NCBI GenBank assembly: GCA_020054205.1
Contig: JAGVLS010000035.1
Span: 1 to 64,000 of the forward strand
Origin: Candidatus Obscuribacterales bacterium
GTDB taxonomy: Bacteria > Cyanobacteriota > Vampirovibrionia > Obscuribacterales > Obscuribacteraceae
DNA length: 64,000 bases
Reading direction: 5' to 3'
Made by a program: the position numbers and the translations under genes. The notes beneath the pieces were generated by a model that saw only the letters and a list, made by a program, of their open reading frames with translations, was not told where the DNA came from and did not search any database. Below are positions 27,618-36,076 of the stretch, piece by piece. Each line of letters starts with the position of its first letter. Position 1 is the stretch's first letter.

Positions 27618-28322
27618 ATGTCAATTTCGACAATTGATAATAGTCAGCCCACGGATAGAGAATACAATACTATTTATCAAAGAATAGTTCTTGCTTCTGG
27701 CTTACAGACACTTGATGTTTCAGGGCTTACCTTTTTAGGTGAGCGCCGTATTACAATTGCTGAATATCATTTTGCATTATCTGAAGCAATGGAATATGGG
27801 CAAGCAGATTTAATTGCTCGTTTGCAAAATAATTTAGCTTGCCGTTATTTTGCTAAAAACCGCTACCAAGAAGCCTTGACTTGTTTACAGAGAGCATTAG
27901 GCTGGCTTGAATATCAATATGATGATGAAGATGCTCTAAGTACTGGCGAGCTAGACAATGAACTTACACAAGTAATTCTTACTAATTTAGATAAAGCCCA
28001 AGTAAAACATAAGCTGCCTGATGAAATTATTCAGCGATTACAAAGAGCAGAACGTTATGCTCGTCGTGGCGAACGTAATTTAGCTGATGCATTATATGAA
28101 ATCGCTGGTCGCTATATATGCAATAAATTAGGCGAGGGACATTGGGTTTTAGGTGGTGTATTTTGTGAATGGGCAGTTTGTAAAAGACGCATGGGCGATA
28201 AAGACAAAGCTATCTTTATTGTAAATCGAGCAGCACCAATTGTTAATCGCTGGTGTGGAAGGCATAAGTGGCTCACTGATATGTTTATTGCTAGTCGAAA
28301 ACAAGCATTGGGACAATACTAG
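27618..28322 (+). CDS. TPR-like repeat protein
   Basis: A 234-residue soluble protein. ADLIARLQNNLACRYFAKN followed by RYQEALTCLQRALGWLEYQ is a recognisable TPR helix pair, and a second helical set lies at about 150-220 (NLADALYEIAGRYICNKLG, DKAIFIVNRAAPIVNRW). TPRs mediate protein contacts; the partner is unknown. AGAAAGGATG precedes the ATG. Confidence 0.62.
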   Translation: MSISTIDNSQPTDREYNTIYQRIVLASGLQTLDVSGLTFLGERRITIAEYHFALSEAMEYGQADLIARLQNNLACRYFAKNRYQEALTCLQRALGWLEYQYDDEDALSTGELDNELTQVILTNLDKAQVKHKLPDEIIQRLQRAERYARRGERNLADALYEIAGRYICNKLGEGHWVLGGVFCEWAVCKRRMGDKDKAIFIVNRAAPIVNRWCGRHKWLTDMFIASRKQALGQY

Positions 28323-28363
28323 TTTTTAATAAGTGTCAATAACTAAATAGAAAGAGGCAGATA

Positions 28364-29245
28364 ATGAACGGTTTCATTATCCTTATTGTTATTCTGAGTT
28401 TCCTGATAATTATGCAAATAAAACAACAATTATATTTAGCACGTGAAAAGAAAGAGCGATATGCTCTTTATCACACAAGTGAAAGAAGTGCTATTGCTCA
28501 AAAGGTAGCTAACAAATGGCTTCTAGAGCGTCAAGAAAAATTTGAAAAGCTATTGGATAAGCTTCAGTTTATAGAAACCTGTTTAATAATTGAAAGGATC
28601 TCTGATGGTACATGGAATTACCTTCGCGAACTAGTAAGCAAAGAAGCTGAAGATTATTTGGATGCTATCGAAGCAGATCCTATTGGCTGGGCAAGAACAT
28701 ATAGCCAATATTTTGAAGGACCACATACTCATGTTCCATTTCATGTAAGCGGCTGGTCTATTCCATCAGGGCGTAATTTAGTTGATGCCCATATTGAATT
28801 GTTGATTGTCAAAGCAGAAAACATGTTGGCATTGGCTAAGCTAAACAATACTAACGATGAAAATGAACGAAAGCAACAAGAAAAATTTCAAGCTGAAATT
28901 AGTCGTTGCTTGGAAAATGCTGGGCTAAACAAGCAAGATAGCCAATTTTCATATTTCCCAATTTTTCAAGCTCTAAACATAGTGCGTAAAATAACCGCTT
29001 GTGATTATTGCCGACTTACGAAAAGCCCTTTGCTTTGCAACTCGCCATCTGAAATTATGTCCCAGGTGCAAATAGCCAAAAGTATTCCTAGTGGAGATAT
29101 TTATTTTGCTGCATTAATGGCTGACCCGGGTCTAGAAAAAGCTAGTATGTTCATTGACACCCTTACTCAAGCACGCAACTCTGCTTGGCGCAATCTAAGT
29201 ACTGACGAGATATCGCAAGTGCTTTCTACCTTAGAGGCAGCATAG
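28364..29245 (+). CDS. Membrane-anchored hypothetical protein
   Basis: A 293-residue protein with one N-terminal helix (about 3-19), then a charged coiled-coil-like stretch (about 25-75) and a mainly helical soluble domain. A CDYCRL pair at about residue 217 is a possible metal or redox site, but is too short to assign. No family is recognised. AGAAAGAGG lies before the ATG. The downstream gene is an ACMSD-like decarboxylase. Confidence 0.55.
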   Translation: MNGFIILIVILSFLIIMQIKQQLYLAREKKERYALYHTSERSAIAQKVANKWLLERQEKFEKLLDKLQFIETCLIIERISDGTWNYLRELVSKEAEDYLDAIEADPIGWARTYSQYFEGPHTHVPFHVSGWSIPSGRNLVDAHIELLIVKAENMLALAKLNNTNDENERKQQEKFQAEISRCLENAGLNKQDSQFSYFPIFQALNIVRKITACDYCRLTKSPLLCNSPSEIMSQVQIAKSIPSGDIYFAALMADPGLEKASMFIDTLTQARNSAWRNLSTDEISQVLSTLEAA

Positions 29246-29280
29246 TACAATTTCTTTATTGCTGAAACGGAGATATGTAA

Positions 29281-30303
29281 ATGCCCAAAATTGATATCCA
29301 CACACATATACTCCCGTCTGACATCCCGGATTTTAAAAGCCAATTTGGTTATGGTGGTTTCATTCAGTTAGATCATCATGCACCCAATAAAGCTAAAATG
29401 CTTCGTGATGATGGTAAATTTTTTCGTGAAATTGAAAGTAATTGTTGGGACCCAGCTGTACGCTTATCTGAATGTGATGCAGATAATGTCAATGTGCAAG
29501 TAATTTCTACTGTGCCAATAATGTTTAGTTATTGGGCACAAGCCAAAGATTGCTTACAAACATCACGATTTCTCAACGATCATATTGCTCAAGTAGTAAG
29601 GGTAAATCCAAAGCGTTTTGTTGGCTTGGGCACATTACCTATGCAAGCACCAGATTTAGCAATAAAAGAGCTTGAGCGTTGCATGAAAGAGCTAAAACTT
29701 GCTGGCATACAAATTGGCTCTCATATAGGCGATTTAAATTTAAGTGATGAAAAACTATTTCCTATTTTTGAAGCAGCATCAAATTTAGGAGCAGCTATTT
29801 TTGTTCATCCTTGGGACATGATGGGTGAAGCTAGTATGCAAAAGTACTGGCTACCCTGGCTAGTTGGCATGCCAGCAGAAGTGAGCCGGGCAATATGCTC
29901 AATGATATTTGGCGGCGTGTTTGAACGTTTGCCAAAATTACGTGTAGCATTTGCTCATGGTGCTTGTAGTTTTGCTGCTACCATAGGGCGTATTGCACAT
30001 GGTTTTAATTGCCGCCCTGACTTATGCGCTGTGGACAATAAAGCAAATCCTAAATCATACTTAGGACACTTTTACGTTGACTCACTTGTCCACGAAGCAT
30101 CCACCCTGCAATTTATTATTGATACATTTGGTGCTAATCGCATTGCCTTAGGCAGCGACTATCCTTTTCCCCTGGGAGAAGAACATCCTGGTCAATTAAT
30201 CGAGTCGTTGTCTACTTTGAGCACAGACATCCGCAATCAACTTTTGTACAAAACAGCTTTAGATTGGTTGAGCAAAAAAGAAATTGATTTTGATTTAACC
30301 TAA
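29281..30303 (+). CDS. ACMSD-like metal-dependent decarboxylase
   Basis: A 340-residue amidohydrolase-superfamily protein that fits 2-amino-3-carboxymuconate-6-semialdehyde decarboxylase closely in length and motifs. It has KIDIHTHILP (metal-binding HxH), NPKRFVGLGTLPMQ, IFVHPWDMMG (metal His), FAHGACSFAATIGR and LGSDYPFPLGE (metal Asp). ACMSD diverts kynurenine-pathway intermediates from NAD synthesis toward catabolism, in the cytoplasm. No other clear pathway gene is adjacent, so a related gamma-resorcylate-type decarboxylase is an alternative. A GGAG lies 8 bases before the ATG. Confidence 0.82.
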   Translation: MPKIDIHTHILPSDIPDFKSQFGYGGFIQLDHHAPNKAKMLRDDGKFFREIESNCWDPAVRLSECDADNVNVQVISTVPIMFSYWAQAKDCLQTSRFLNDHIAQVVRVNPKRFVGLGTLPMQAPDLAIKELERCMKELKLAGIQIGSHIGDLNLSDEKLFPIFEAASNLGAAIFVHPWDMMGEASMQKYWLPWLVGMPAEVSRAICSMIFGGVFERLPKLRVAFAHGACSFAATIGRIAHGFNCRPDLCAVDNKANPKSYLGHFYVDSLVHEASTLQFIIDTFGANRIALGSDYPFPLGEEHPGQLIESLSTLSTDIRNQLLYKTALDWLSKKEIDFDLT

Positions 30304-30343
30304 ACAGAAATAATTCAATAACAAAAAAGTAAAGGAGACAAAC

Positions 30344-30733
30344 ATGTCTTCTTCATCCGCACCACAAGTCGTCCTCAGAAATTGGTGCATTATGCATATA
30401 CCATCCAAGGGTAGTGGCATAGCAATTCCAAGTGCATCAGACATTAGGTTAGCTGGCAATGTTTATAATCATCCTAGTAATCCTGATGGCACAGGAATTA
30501 CTACGAGTTTAATAGTGCAATTCAATGGGCTTGAAGCCATTACTGCAAGTCGTCCCTACACTTTAGACGGCATGTCAAAAGCATATGCCCGCTGGCTTAG
30601 CGAGCAAAACTTTTCAATTGATGATCCAAATCATCCTTTGTATGAAATTTCTTGTGAGGCAAAGCGTATCAACGCCGATGCACCAATCACAGCCACGGCT
30701 GACGCGCCAATAGAAGCTCCAACTGATGCTTAA
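30344..30733 (+). CDS. Hypothetical protein with Ala/Pro/Thr-rich tail
   Basis: A 129-residue protein. The first ~105 residues look globular (VVLRNWCIMHIPSKGSGIAI, VYNHPSNPDGTGITTSLIVQF). The tail repeats short units of the type ADAPI(T/E)A four times (about 107-128), a low-complexity acidic/proline linker. No domain is recognised. AAAGGAG precedes the ATG. Confidence 0.6.
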   Translation: MSSSSAPQVVLRNWCIMHIPSKGSGIAIPSASDIRLAGNVYNHPSNPDGTGITTSLIVQFNGLEAITASRPYTLDGMSKAYARWLSEQNFSIDDPNHPLYEISCEAKRINADAPITATADAPIEAPTDA

Positions 30734-30760
30734 TGCCCTGCCAAAGCGAACGGAGGCACA

Positions 30761-31498
30761 ATGACGACATCCTTAATTGGGTTGTCCGATATCGACGGCA
30801 CCTTAATCTTCTGTCCTCAATATTGTCAGGGATCAGATTTAAAACCAGCCTGTGTAAAACCGTGCGGTGAAGCAACAATGTTTTTAGACAGTGGACAGGC
30901 GCGCGTATTAGACATGCTTGGGCAATGCGATATGTTAGTACCAACCACTGCCCGCAATCTTCATCTGTTCAAACAAATCAAAATATCGTTTCACCCCGGA
31001 TACGCAATACTTGGTTATGGCGGTGTGATTTTAACGCCTGCCGGAAATTTTGATCAAAACTATCTAGACATAATTCTTCCTCAGGCCAAAACAGCTGAAA
31101 GTGAATTGTCTCGGTTATTGATCTGGTCATGCAGTCAGTATGGTACCCGAGAAGGATTTAGCAGCAAATTAATTGGTGAAGCTGATATGTTGCTATATCT
31201 AAAAATCAAAATTGATAATGATAATAAAACAGATGATTTACGCCATGAATTTCTCAGTGCCCTAGCTGAGCAATTACTTCCTGGTTGGCAAATACGTTTT
31301 AATGGCAAAGCAATTTTAGTTTGCCCACCATATTTATCAAAAGAAAATGCAGTTATGTATTTCCTGAATAATATTGCTCCTAAAGACAGAGTGACAATTG
31401 GCTTTGGCGATAGCACTGGTGATCTGCCTTTCATGAAATTATGTGATTACATCTTCATGCCAAAAACATCTGACTTGGCGATAGATTTAACTGCTTAA
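30761..31498 (+). CDS. HAD-superfamily phosphatase (sucrose-phosphatase/Cof-like)
   Basis: A 245-residue HAD hydrolase. Motif I is LSDIDGTLIF (nucleophile Asp and acid/base Asp), motif II is PTTARN, and motif IV is GFGDSTGDLPFM. A C2-type cap lies between them, as in sucrose-phosphate phosphatases and Cof-type enzymes. It should dephosphorylate a small phosphorylated substrate, probably a sugar phosphate. ACGGAGG precedes the ATG. Confidence 0.82.
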   Translation: MTTSLIGLSDIDGTLIFCPQYCQGSDLKPACVKPCGEATMFLDSGQARVLDMLGQCDMLVPTTARNLHLFKQIKISFHPGYAILGYGGVILTPAGNFDQNYLDIILPQAKTAESELSRLLIWSCSQYGTREGFSSKLIGEADMLLYLKIKIDNDNKTDDLRHEFLSALAEQLLPGWQIRFNGKAILVCPPYLSKENAVMYFLNNIAPKDRVTIGFGDSTGDLPFMKLCDYIFMPKTSDLAIDLTA

Positions 31499-31600
31499 AG
31501 GAGAAGCCGTGCAAGCCAGGAGTTAACTGTAATTACAAAATAACTCCTTAATTTAATTGCGACTAAATTTTCAAATAAAAAACACGGAAGGAGAGTTGTT

Positions 31601-31933
31601 ATGACAGATAACAGACAAGACCATGCAAACGATATCGAAGAGGATGATTTCGTTGACGAAGAAACTGAACTTGAAGTAGAGCTTGATGAAGATCCAGACG
31701 ATGAAGACGACAGTGATGACGACTGGGGTGATGATGACGAACTCGAGGATGATGAAGATGATTGGGATTGGGAGGATGACGAGGAGGATGAAGGAGGTGA
31801 CGATGAAGATATTAGTCAGAGTGGTTTTCCTGACGACCTAGATGAAGACTACATTGAAATTGATCGAAGGAATGATGATAGTTCACCCGAAGAGATGCGT
31901 GAGCTATGGGAAGACCATGGCGGCGAAGGCTAA
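31601..31933 (+). CDS. Extremely acidic low-complexity protein
   Basis: A 110-residue protein in which about two thirds of residues 12-85 are Asp or Glu, with Trp spaced in DDWGDDD, DDWDWEDD and similar runs. The C-terminus is less acidic (SSPEEMRELWEDHGGEG). It is probably disordered and could act as a DNA mimic, a metal/Ca buffer or a charged chaperone tail; none can be shown from the sequence. A strong AAGGAG lies about 9 bases before the ATG. It is the last gene before a terminator. Confidence 0.7.
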   Translation: MTDNRQDHANDIEEDDFVDEETELEVELDEDPDDEDDSDDDWGDDDELEDDEDDWDWEDDEEDEGGDDEDISQSGFPDDLDEDYIEIDRRNDDSSPEEMRELWEDHGGEG

Positions 31934-31993
31934 GGTAGGCAATTCAATCGTCAGCTAATCTATAAACATTGAACAAATATCAGTAAGTAATAT

Positions 31994-32047
31994 AAGCAAG
32001 ATGGATTTTGTTAGTGCGCAAGCCTAACATCTCCATCTTGCTTTTTT
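31994..32047 (+). terminator. Rho-independent terminator closing the 17-32 kb gene run
   Basis: AAGCAAGATGGA (31994-32005) pairs with TCCATCTTGCTT (32032-32043), with an inner TGTTAG/CTAACA stem, and the T-run extends to 32047. It follows the acidic-protein gene by 60 bases. Confidence 0.9.
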
Positions 32048-32107
32048 CCATAAATATTCACTGGTGATCTTGAGTGTCTGCTATCCGGCGCCCAGTATCT
32101 GGTGTCA

Positions 32108-32178
32108 GATGTTCGAACATCGCAGGCTAGTGAGCTACTCGTTTAAATATCGGATATCGATAATCGATATCCGATATT
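32108..32178. repeat. Two near-adjacent palindromes, operator-like
   Basis: GATGTTCGAACATC (32108-32121) is a perfect 14-base palindrome. From 32146 to 32161 AATATCGGATATCGAT is repeated in inverted form at 32163-32178 with a single-base spacer. The two lie between convergent terminators (31994-32047 and 32279-32328), where no promoter is needed for known genes. The region 32048-32278 shows no gene. Confidence 0.45.
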
Positions 32179-32278
32179 CTTGTCGGGATACCTGCCACTC
32201 TACTTCAATAACAAGTTGCTGACTTGAACTTTACTTTTTTTCCCACCATTTCTACGATATTCTATAGTTACTATCCTT

Positions 32279-32328
32279 ACAAAAAAAGAACTGGTTGGTG
32301 GATTTGTTGTCCACCTCCCAGTTCTTTT
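32279..32328 (-). terminator. Rho-independent terminator, minus strand
   Basis: On the minus strand AAAAGAACTGG pairs with CCAGTTCTTTT, an inner GGTGG/CCACC extends the stem, and seven T follow. It lies 60 bases past the stop of the 37-residue gene and closes the minus-strand operon coming from the dikinase-like gene. Confidence 0.9.
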
Positions 32329-32387
32329 CGATTCAATGCAAAAATCCTTCCTTGCATTGCTTAGAGCTAGATGATGAAACCATGTGG

Positions 32388-32501
32388 TTACTCATGGTTT
32401 GGCTTGGGCGTGTAGTCGAAGACATAGTTCGGATACCAGTCATCCGTGACACCATAGAAATTAAACACGTAACCCACCAATTGATCAAAGTCCCGTAACA
32501 T
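32388..32501 (-). CDS. 37-residue protein with strong ribosome binding site
   Basis: ATG 32501-32499 to TAA 32390-32388 encodes 37 residues starting MLRDFDQLVGYVFNFYG and ending DYTPKPNHE. The strong GAAAGGAGAAAG lies 3-10 bases before the ATG and a good terminator follows the stop. This is better support than a random frame of this size would have. The protein is acidic and rich in Tyr, Phe and Trp (VTDDWYPNYVFDY), with no membrane helix. No relative is recognised. It is the last gene of the minus-strand group that includes the dikinase-like gene. Real gene likely; function unknown. Confidence 0.65.
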   Translation of the reverse strand: MLRDFDQLVGYVFNFYGVTDDWYPNYVFDYTPKPNHE

Positions 32502-32525
32502 AACTTTCTCCTTTCATGCAATTGT

Positions 32526-32625
32526 CCTGCCAGCAGCATTGCGCTGCTAGCAGGTACTCGCAGAAAGCTGGAAACAAACAATGCTTCCAGCTTCTTTGAG
32601 CGACACGTTAGAGGTGACAACCTCT
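32526..32625 (-). ncRNA. Structured leader upstream of the 37-residue gene
   Basis: Three stems lie just upstream of the 37-residue gene: 32526-32537 with 32543-32554 (12 bp, one wobble), 32565-32573 with 32585-32593 (9 bp, AAGCTGGAA) and 32610-32615 with 32620-32625 (AGAGGT, 4-base loop). The first ends 14 bases before the ribosome binding site. The arrangement looks like a cis-regulatory leader or a processed small RNA; no known riboswitch is recognised. The rest of 32502-32762 holds no gene. Confidence 0.4.
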
Positions 32626-32762
32626 TCAGGGTTGCTTCTGTACGTGTACAACATGCATGATTGAGATTATCAGTTAAGAGAGGAGTCCTTGCACCTATCG
32701 ATGGGCGCAAGCCTTTCTTTCATCACTAGTGAGTCAATTGAGATGGCAGGGAAAGAGTCGCC

Positions 32763-33305
32763 TTAGCTCGTCGCCGCCTCGAGCTTGGCACGCAGGGTGA
32801 CGAGGCTCCACTTGCTGGCGAAGTTCGCACCGGGCAGCTTGAGCTCCTTCACGCGCGCAACCAGCGTCGCGTGATCGTCGGCCGACGAAACCGGAGTCGT
32901 CGTCTCACCGGTCACGAGCTTCAAGCCCTCGGAGTTCCCCTCGACGAGCGCACGGATCTCGGGCGTCGTGTTGTCACACACGCACACCCAATCGGCGGTC
33001 ACGAAAGCATCGAGCAAGCTGGTGATCACCTCGTTCAGCTTGCCTTTGCCGTCGACCACGCACGAAAAGCGCGCCTGCCCACCGGACTCGGGCTGCTTCC
33101 ACTGGGAAGCCGGGAAGTAAGGGGCAAGCACCGCCGCCGCCTCCGAGTTCGCGGGTTCGACTCGCACGCGGAAGCTGTCGCCGAGCGCGCGCACGCCCAC
33201 TTGCCCCAAGCTCGTCTTCACGACGGGCTTGTAGGCGCCGGTGCCTTCGGTGCCGGCCATGAAAAAGCTGCCATCCTTCGTCAGACTCGGGTAGTTGCTG
33301 GACAT
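32763..33305 (-). CDS. GC-rich hypothetical protein with SAP/HeH-like tail
   Basis: A 180-residue soluble protein. The N-terminal 130 residues are unrecognised (KDGSFFMAGTEGTGAYKPVV, then VGVRALGDSFRVRVEP). The C-terminal ~35 residues (LVARVKELKLPGANFASKWS then LVTLRAKLE) resemble a SAP/HeH helix-extended-loop-helix nucleic-acid-binding motif. Base use is strikingly different from the surroundings: 32821-32880 is 39 of 60 G+C. ATG 33305 is chosen because AAGAAGGA lies 5 bases upstream; the frame runs back to 33329. A 6-bp hairpin (AGTGCC/GGCACT, 33322-33338) sits just before the ribosome binding site. Recent transfer or unusual expression is possible. Confidence 0.75.
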   Translation of the reverse strand: MSSNYPSLTKDGSFFMAGTEGTGAYKPVVKTSLGQVGVRALGDSFRVRVEPANSEAAAVLAPYFPASQWKQPESGGQARFSCVVDGKGKLNEVITSLLDAFVTADWVCVCDNTTPEIRALVEGNSEGLKLVTGETTTPVSSADDHATLVARVKELKLPGANFASKWSLVTLRAKLEAATS

Positions 33306-33373
33306 GGTAGTCCTTCTTTCTAGTGCCATTCAGGCACTTCTTGCTAGGAACACTCAAAACTCGTCATCCTGAC

Positions 33374-35737
33374 CTAAACCCAAATTCGGCGTTCCTTGCC
33401 TTTTACGTAAAGCTCACCTATCTTAGGCGAGCACTGCAATTGCACTCGTGTCCCGGTAAATGTATCAAACATCTCACGGGCAGACTTTGCACCCTTTTTG
33501 AGATCAAGCAAGTGGCTAGAATGAGATCTATCATACGTAAGCAGCATTCTGTTCTTGCCAAACACCATACCACCATTGTGCTCCAGATCAAATGCATGAT
33601 CGGCAAACACACTATGGTCTAGTTGTTTGGTTAGAAAAGCTAGAGCTGTCTGTGCGATATTTCCCCATTTCTTTCCACCGTGGCTACCTTTCCAAACTGG
33701 TGCATTGAAAACAGCTGCTACCAGCCTCAAGAAATGCACGTGCTTTTCCTGAGGCATGGTTTTGAGCGTTTCCACAATCACCTTCTGGGATTCGGCGCGA
33801 TCATCGCCGTCGATCTGAATAGCAAACTCTGCTTTGAGGACATCGAGTGCACGTTTACCCTCAAGCACAGCTTCCGTGTTTGGATCCCAATTAGCACGGA
33901 GATACGCATGTCGCACTTCACCACAGACTGCACTCACCAAATACATAGCTATGCGTTCTGCAGTTTCGACATGCACTTGTGTTTTTAGATGTTTGGCTTC
34001 GCCTGCCAATGCCGTGCCTTTGGCTTCTCGAGCCATATGGTCGACAAGGTAAAAGTCGAAGATCAGCTGATCGAGATTAACTGACTGCTCAAACATCTCA
34101 AACACAAGTCGCGGCTCAGCGCCTTGGGCTTGCTTCGCCCATTTCTTGAAAAGACTCACCTCCTTTTTGTCTTGGACCGTCTTTGCCAGCGCGACCGTGC
34201 CGGAATAAACGACACCGTTGGTGCCATCGACCGAGATGATCTCGCTAGAAAGAAGGCAATCTATTCCTATTCCGCTGCAATTGGTGACTGCCGGTTTGCC
34301 CAAAGCACGTGCAACAACTGCCGCATGGCTTGTTGCTCCGCCAGTCATGGTGACAATGGCTGAAGCAGCAAGCATGCCAGGCAAATCATCAGGTGATGTG
34401 TCCGGACGAACAAGAATTACCTTTTCTCCGGCAGCAGCAAGTGCCACAGCAGCTTCAGTGCTCAAAGCTACTCTGCCAATCACCGCCCCAGGAGAAACTG
34501 CAATGCCAGTGCCTAAAACACGTCCCTTTGCTTTTGCCTCTTCAATTGCCGCTGGCTCAAAGCTGCCGACATTCTCCATCAACTGGAGCTGAGCGTCAGA
34601 GACCATTGAAAGTGCCGCTTCCTTGGTCACTTTCTTTTCCCAGACAGATCTTACGGCAATAGTCATGGCCGCTTCTGCTGAAGGCTTTGCCTTGCGCACT
34701 TGCAGAATGTAGAGCTTACCCGACTCAATTGTGAACTCAACATCCACAACGTAGCCAAAGTGAACATCCAAATCTTGCACACAAGCGCTTAGCTCTGCAA
34801 ACAGCGTTGCGTTCCACTCACGCATTGCCGCAATTGGCATGGGCGTGCGAATGCCAGCTACAACGTCTTCACCTTGCGCGTTTACTAGGTATTCACCCCA
34901 GATACCGCGCTTGCCAGTGTTGACATCGCAACTGAAAACCACACCTGTTGCCGAATTCTCGTCATGGTTGCCATAAACCATGGCTTGGACATTCACCGCC
35001 GTGCCTAAATCGTCGGAGATGCGATGCACCCGCCGATATTCTTTGGCACGAGGGCTATTCCAAGACCGAAGCACTGCAACAATGGCCGCCTCGAGTTGTG
35101 CTCTTGGATCATCAAGCACAGCAAGCATCGGCTTGTCGGTATTGCGACCGACAAATTCAATGAATTTGCGATAACGGACCACTAACAATTCCAGTCCGCG
35201 ATCATCAAATTCACTGTCCTGAGTGATGTGACAGTCCATCTTCACTTCATTGAGGATTTGTTCAAAACCTTCTCGAGGCAAACCGAGCACGACTTGTCCG
35301 AACATCTGGATGAAACGGCGGTAGCAGTCGTAGGCAAAACGCTTGCCGTACTTGGCTGCCATGCCGCTTACAATTTCCGGATTCATACCTAAGTTAAGGA
35401 CAGTGTCCATCATCCCAGGCATAGATACGGCTGCTCCAGAGCGGACAGATACTAAAAGTGGATTCTGTGAGTTAGCAAACTTTCGTCCAGTTGCCTGTTC
35501 GATGTCTGCTAATTCTTGGTCGACTTGCGACTGCACACGCTTTGGCAAAACACCATGTTGCGCGTATGCACGAGCAACCGATGTTGAAAGCGTGAAGCCG
35601 GCAGGAACCGGCACGCCCAATCGCGTTAGCTCCACTAAGCCAGCACCCTTGCCTCCGAGAACCGCGGAGGACAAGGGTCTAGCATCAGTGAAGGGGATAG
35701 CGACTTGGCGTCGAGGGCTTTTGGCCTTGACGCGCAT
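33374..35737 (-). CDS. Pyruvate-phosphate-dikinase-like protein with replaced C-terminal domain
   Basis: A 787-residue protein. Residues about 15-370 are a PPDK-type ATP-grasp domain (LGGKGAGLVELTRLGVPVPAGF, LVSVRSGAAVSMPGMMDTV, DVEFTIESGKLYILQVRKAK). Residues about 415-520 are the swivelling phosphohistidine domain with catalytic His471 in TGGATSHAAVVARALGKP. The expected C-terminal PEP/pyruvate TIM barrel (about 350 residues in PPDK) is absent. Instead about 260 unfamiliar residues follow, including FDFYLVDHMAREAKG and DHAFDLEHNGGMVFGKNRM. It could phosphorylate a different acceptor, as rifampin phosphotransferase does with related modules. ATG 35737 has AGGGAAG 4 bases upstream. G+C is higher than in neighbouring plus-strand genes. 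Confidence 0.85.
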   Translation of the reverse strand: MRVKAKSPRRQVAIPFTDARPLSSAVLGGKGAGLVELTRLGVPVPAGFTLSTSVARAYAQHGVLPKRVQSQVDQELADIEQATGRKFANSQNPLLVSVRSGAAVSMPGMMDTVLNLGMNPEIVSGMAAKYGKRFAYDCYRRFIQMFGQVVLGLPREGFEQILNEVKMDCHITQDSEFDDRGLELLVVRYRKFIEFVGRNTDKPMLAVLDDPRAQLEAAIVAVLRSWNSPRAKEYRRVHRISDDLGTAVNVQAMVYGNHDENSATGVVFSCDVNTGKRGIWGEYLVNAQGEDVVAGIRTPMPIAAMREWNATLFAELSACVQDLDVHFGYVVDVEFTIESGKLYILQVRKAKPSAEAAMTIAVRSVWEKKVTKEAALSMVSDAQLQLMENVGSFEPAAIEEAKAKGRVLGTGIAVSPGAVIGRVALSTEAAVALAAAGEKVILVRPDTSPDDLPGMLAASAIVTMTGGATSHAAVVARALGKPAVTNCSGIGIDCLLSSEIISVDGTNGVVYSGTVALAKTVQDKKEVSLFKKWAKQAQGAEPRLVFEMFEQSVNLDQLIFDFYLVDHMAREAKGTALAGEAKHLKTQVHVETAERIAMYLVSAVCGEVRHAYLRANWDPNTEAVLEGKRALDVLKAEFAIQIDGDDRAESQKVIVETLKTMPQEKHVHFLRLVAAVFNAPVWKGSHGGKKWGNIAQTALAFLTKQLDHSVFADHAFDLEHNGGMVFGKNRMLLTYDRSHSSHLLDLKKGAKSAREMFDTFTGTRVQLQCSPKIGELYVKGKERRIWV

Positions 35738-36076
35738 TGTACTTCCCTTTCTGCAAAGGTTAGTGAATGTACAAAACAAAGGAGATTGTCGCGGCAGGAG
35801 TTTCCGCCGCCTAGGTTTTCTCCTTAGCTACGTTCGAGCTACCACCTATTCGATAGCCTCTACTTGCTTCAATTGGTCGTCTTTAAGGCTTGCAAGTTTT
35901 ACCTTGCTTACCTCAGTTGAAGCTTTCAATTAGAACTTCCCCGCACTATGTCCTAGCACGGACGCGTTCGCTAGACGCTGTCGTCCAAGCCCAGTCACCG
36001 GGACTGGGTTTTGAGTGAAAAAGTTAGACACTAAAGTGTGTGATGCTGGTGCTGCCAAAACACCCGCACGTCACTG

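Noticed and set aside
32295..32710. Overlapping longer frames on both strands around the 37-residue gene
   Set aside because: They cross terminators and hairpins and lack ribosome binding sites; only the 37-codon frame has a Shine-Dalgarno and terminator in the right places.
33146..33163. tRNA T-loop-like string GCGGGTTCGACTCGC
   Set aside because: It lies inside the GC-rich coding sequence (as VEPANSEAA on the minus strand) and no acceptor or anticodon stem surrounds it.
33834..35174. Several plus-strand frames of 60-125 codons
   Set aside because: They are shadows of the dikinase-like gene on the other strand, whose motifs are clear.
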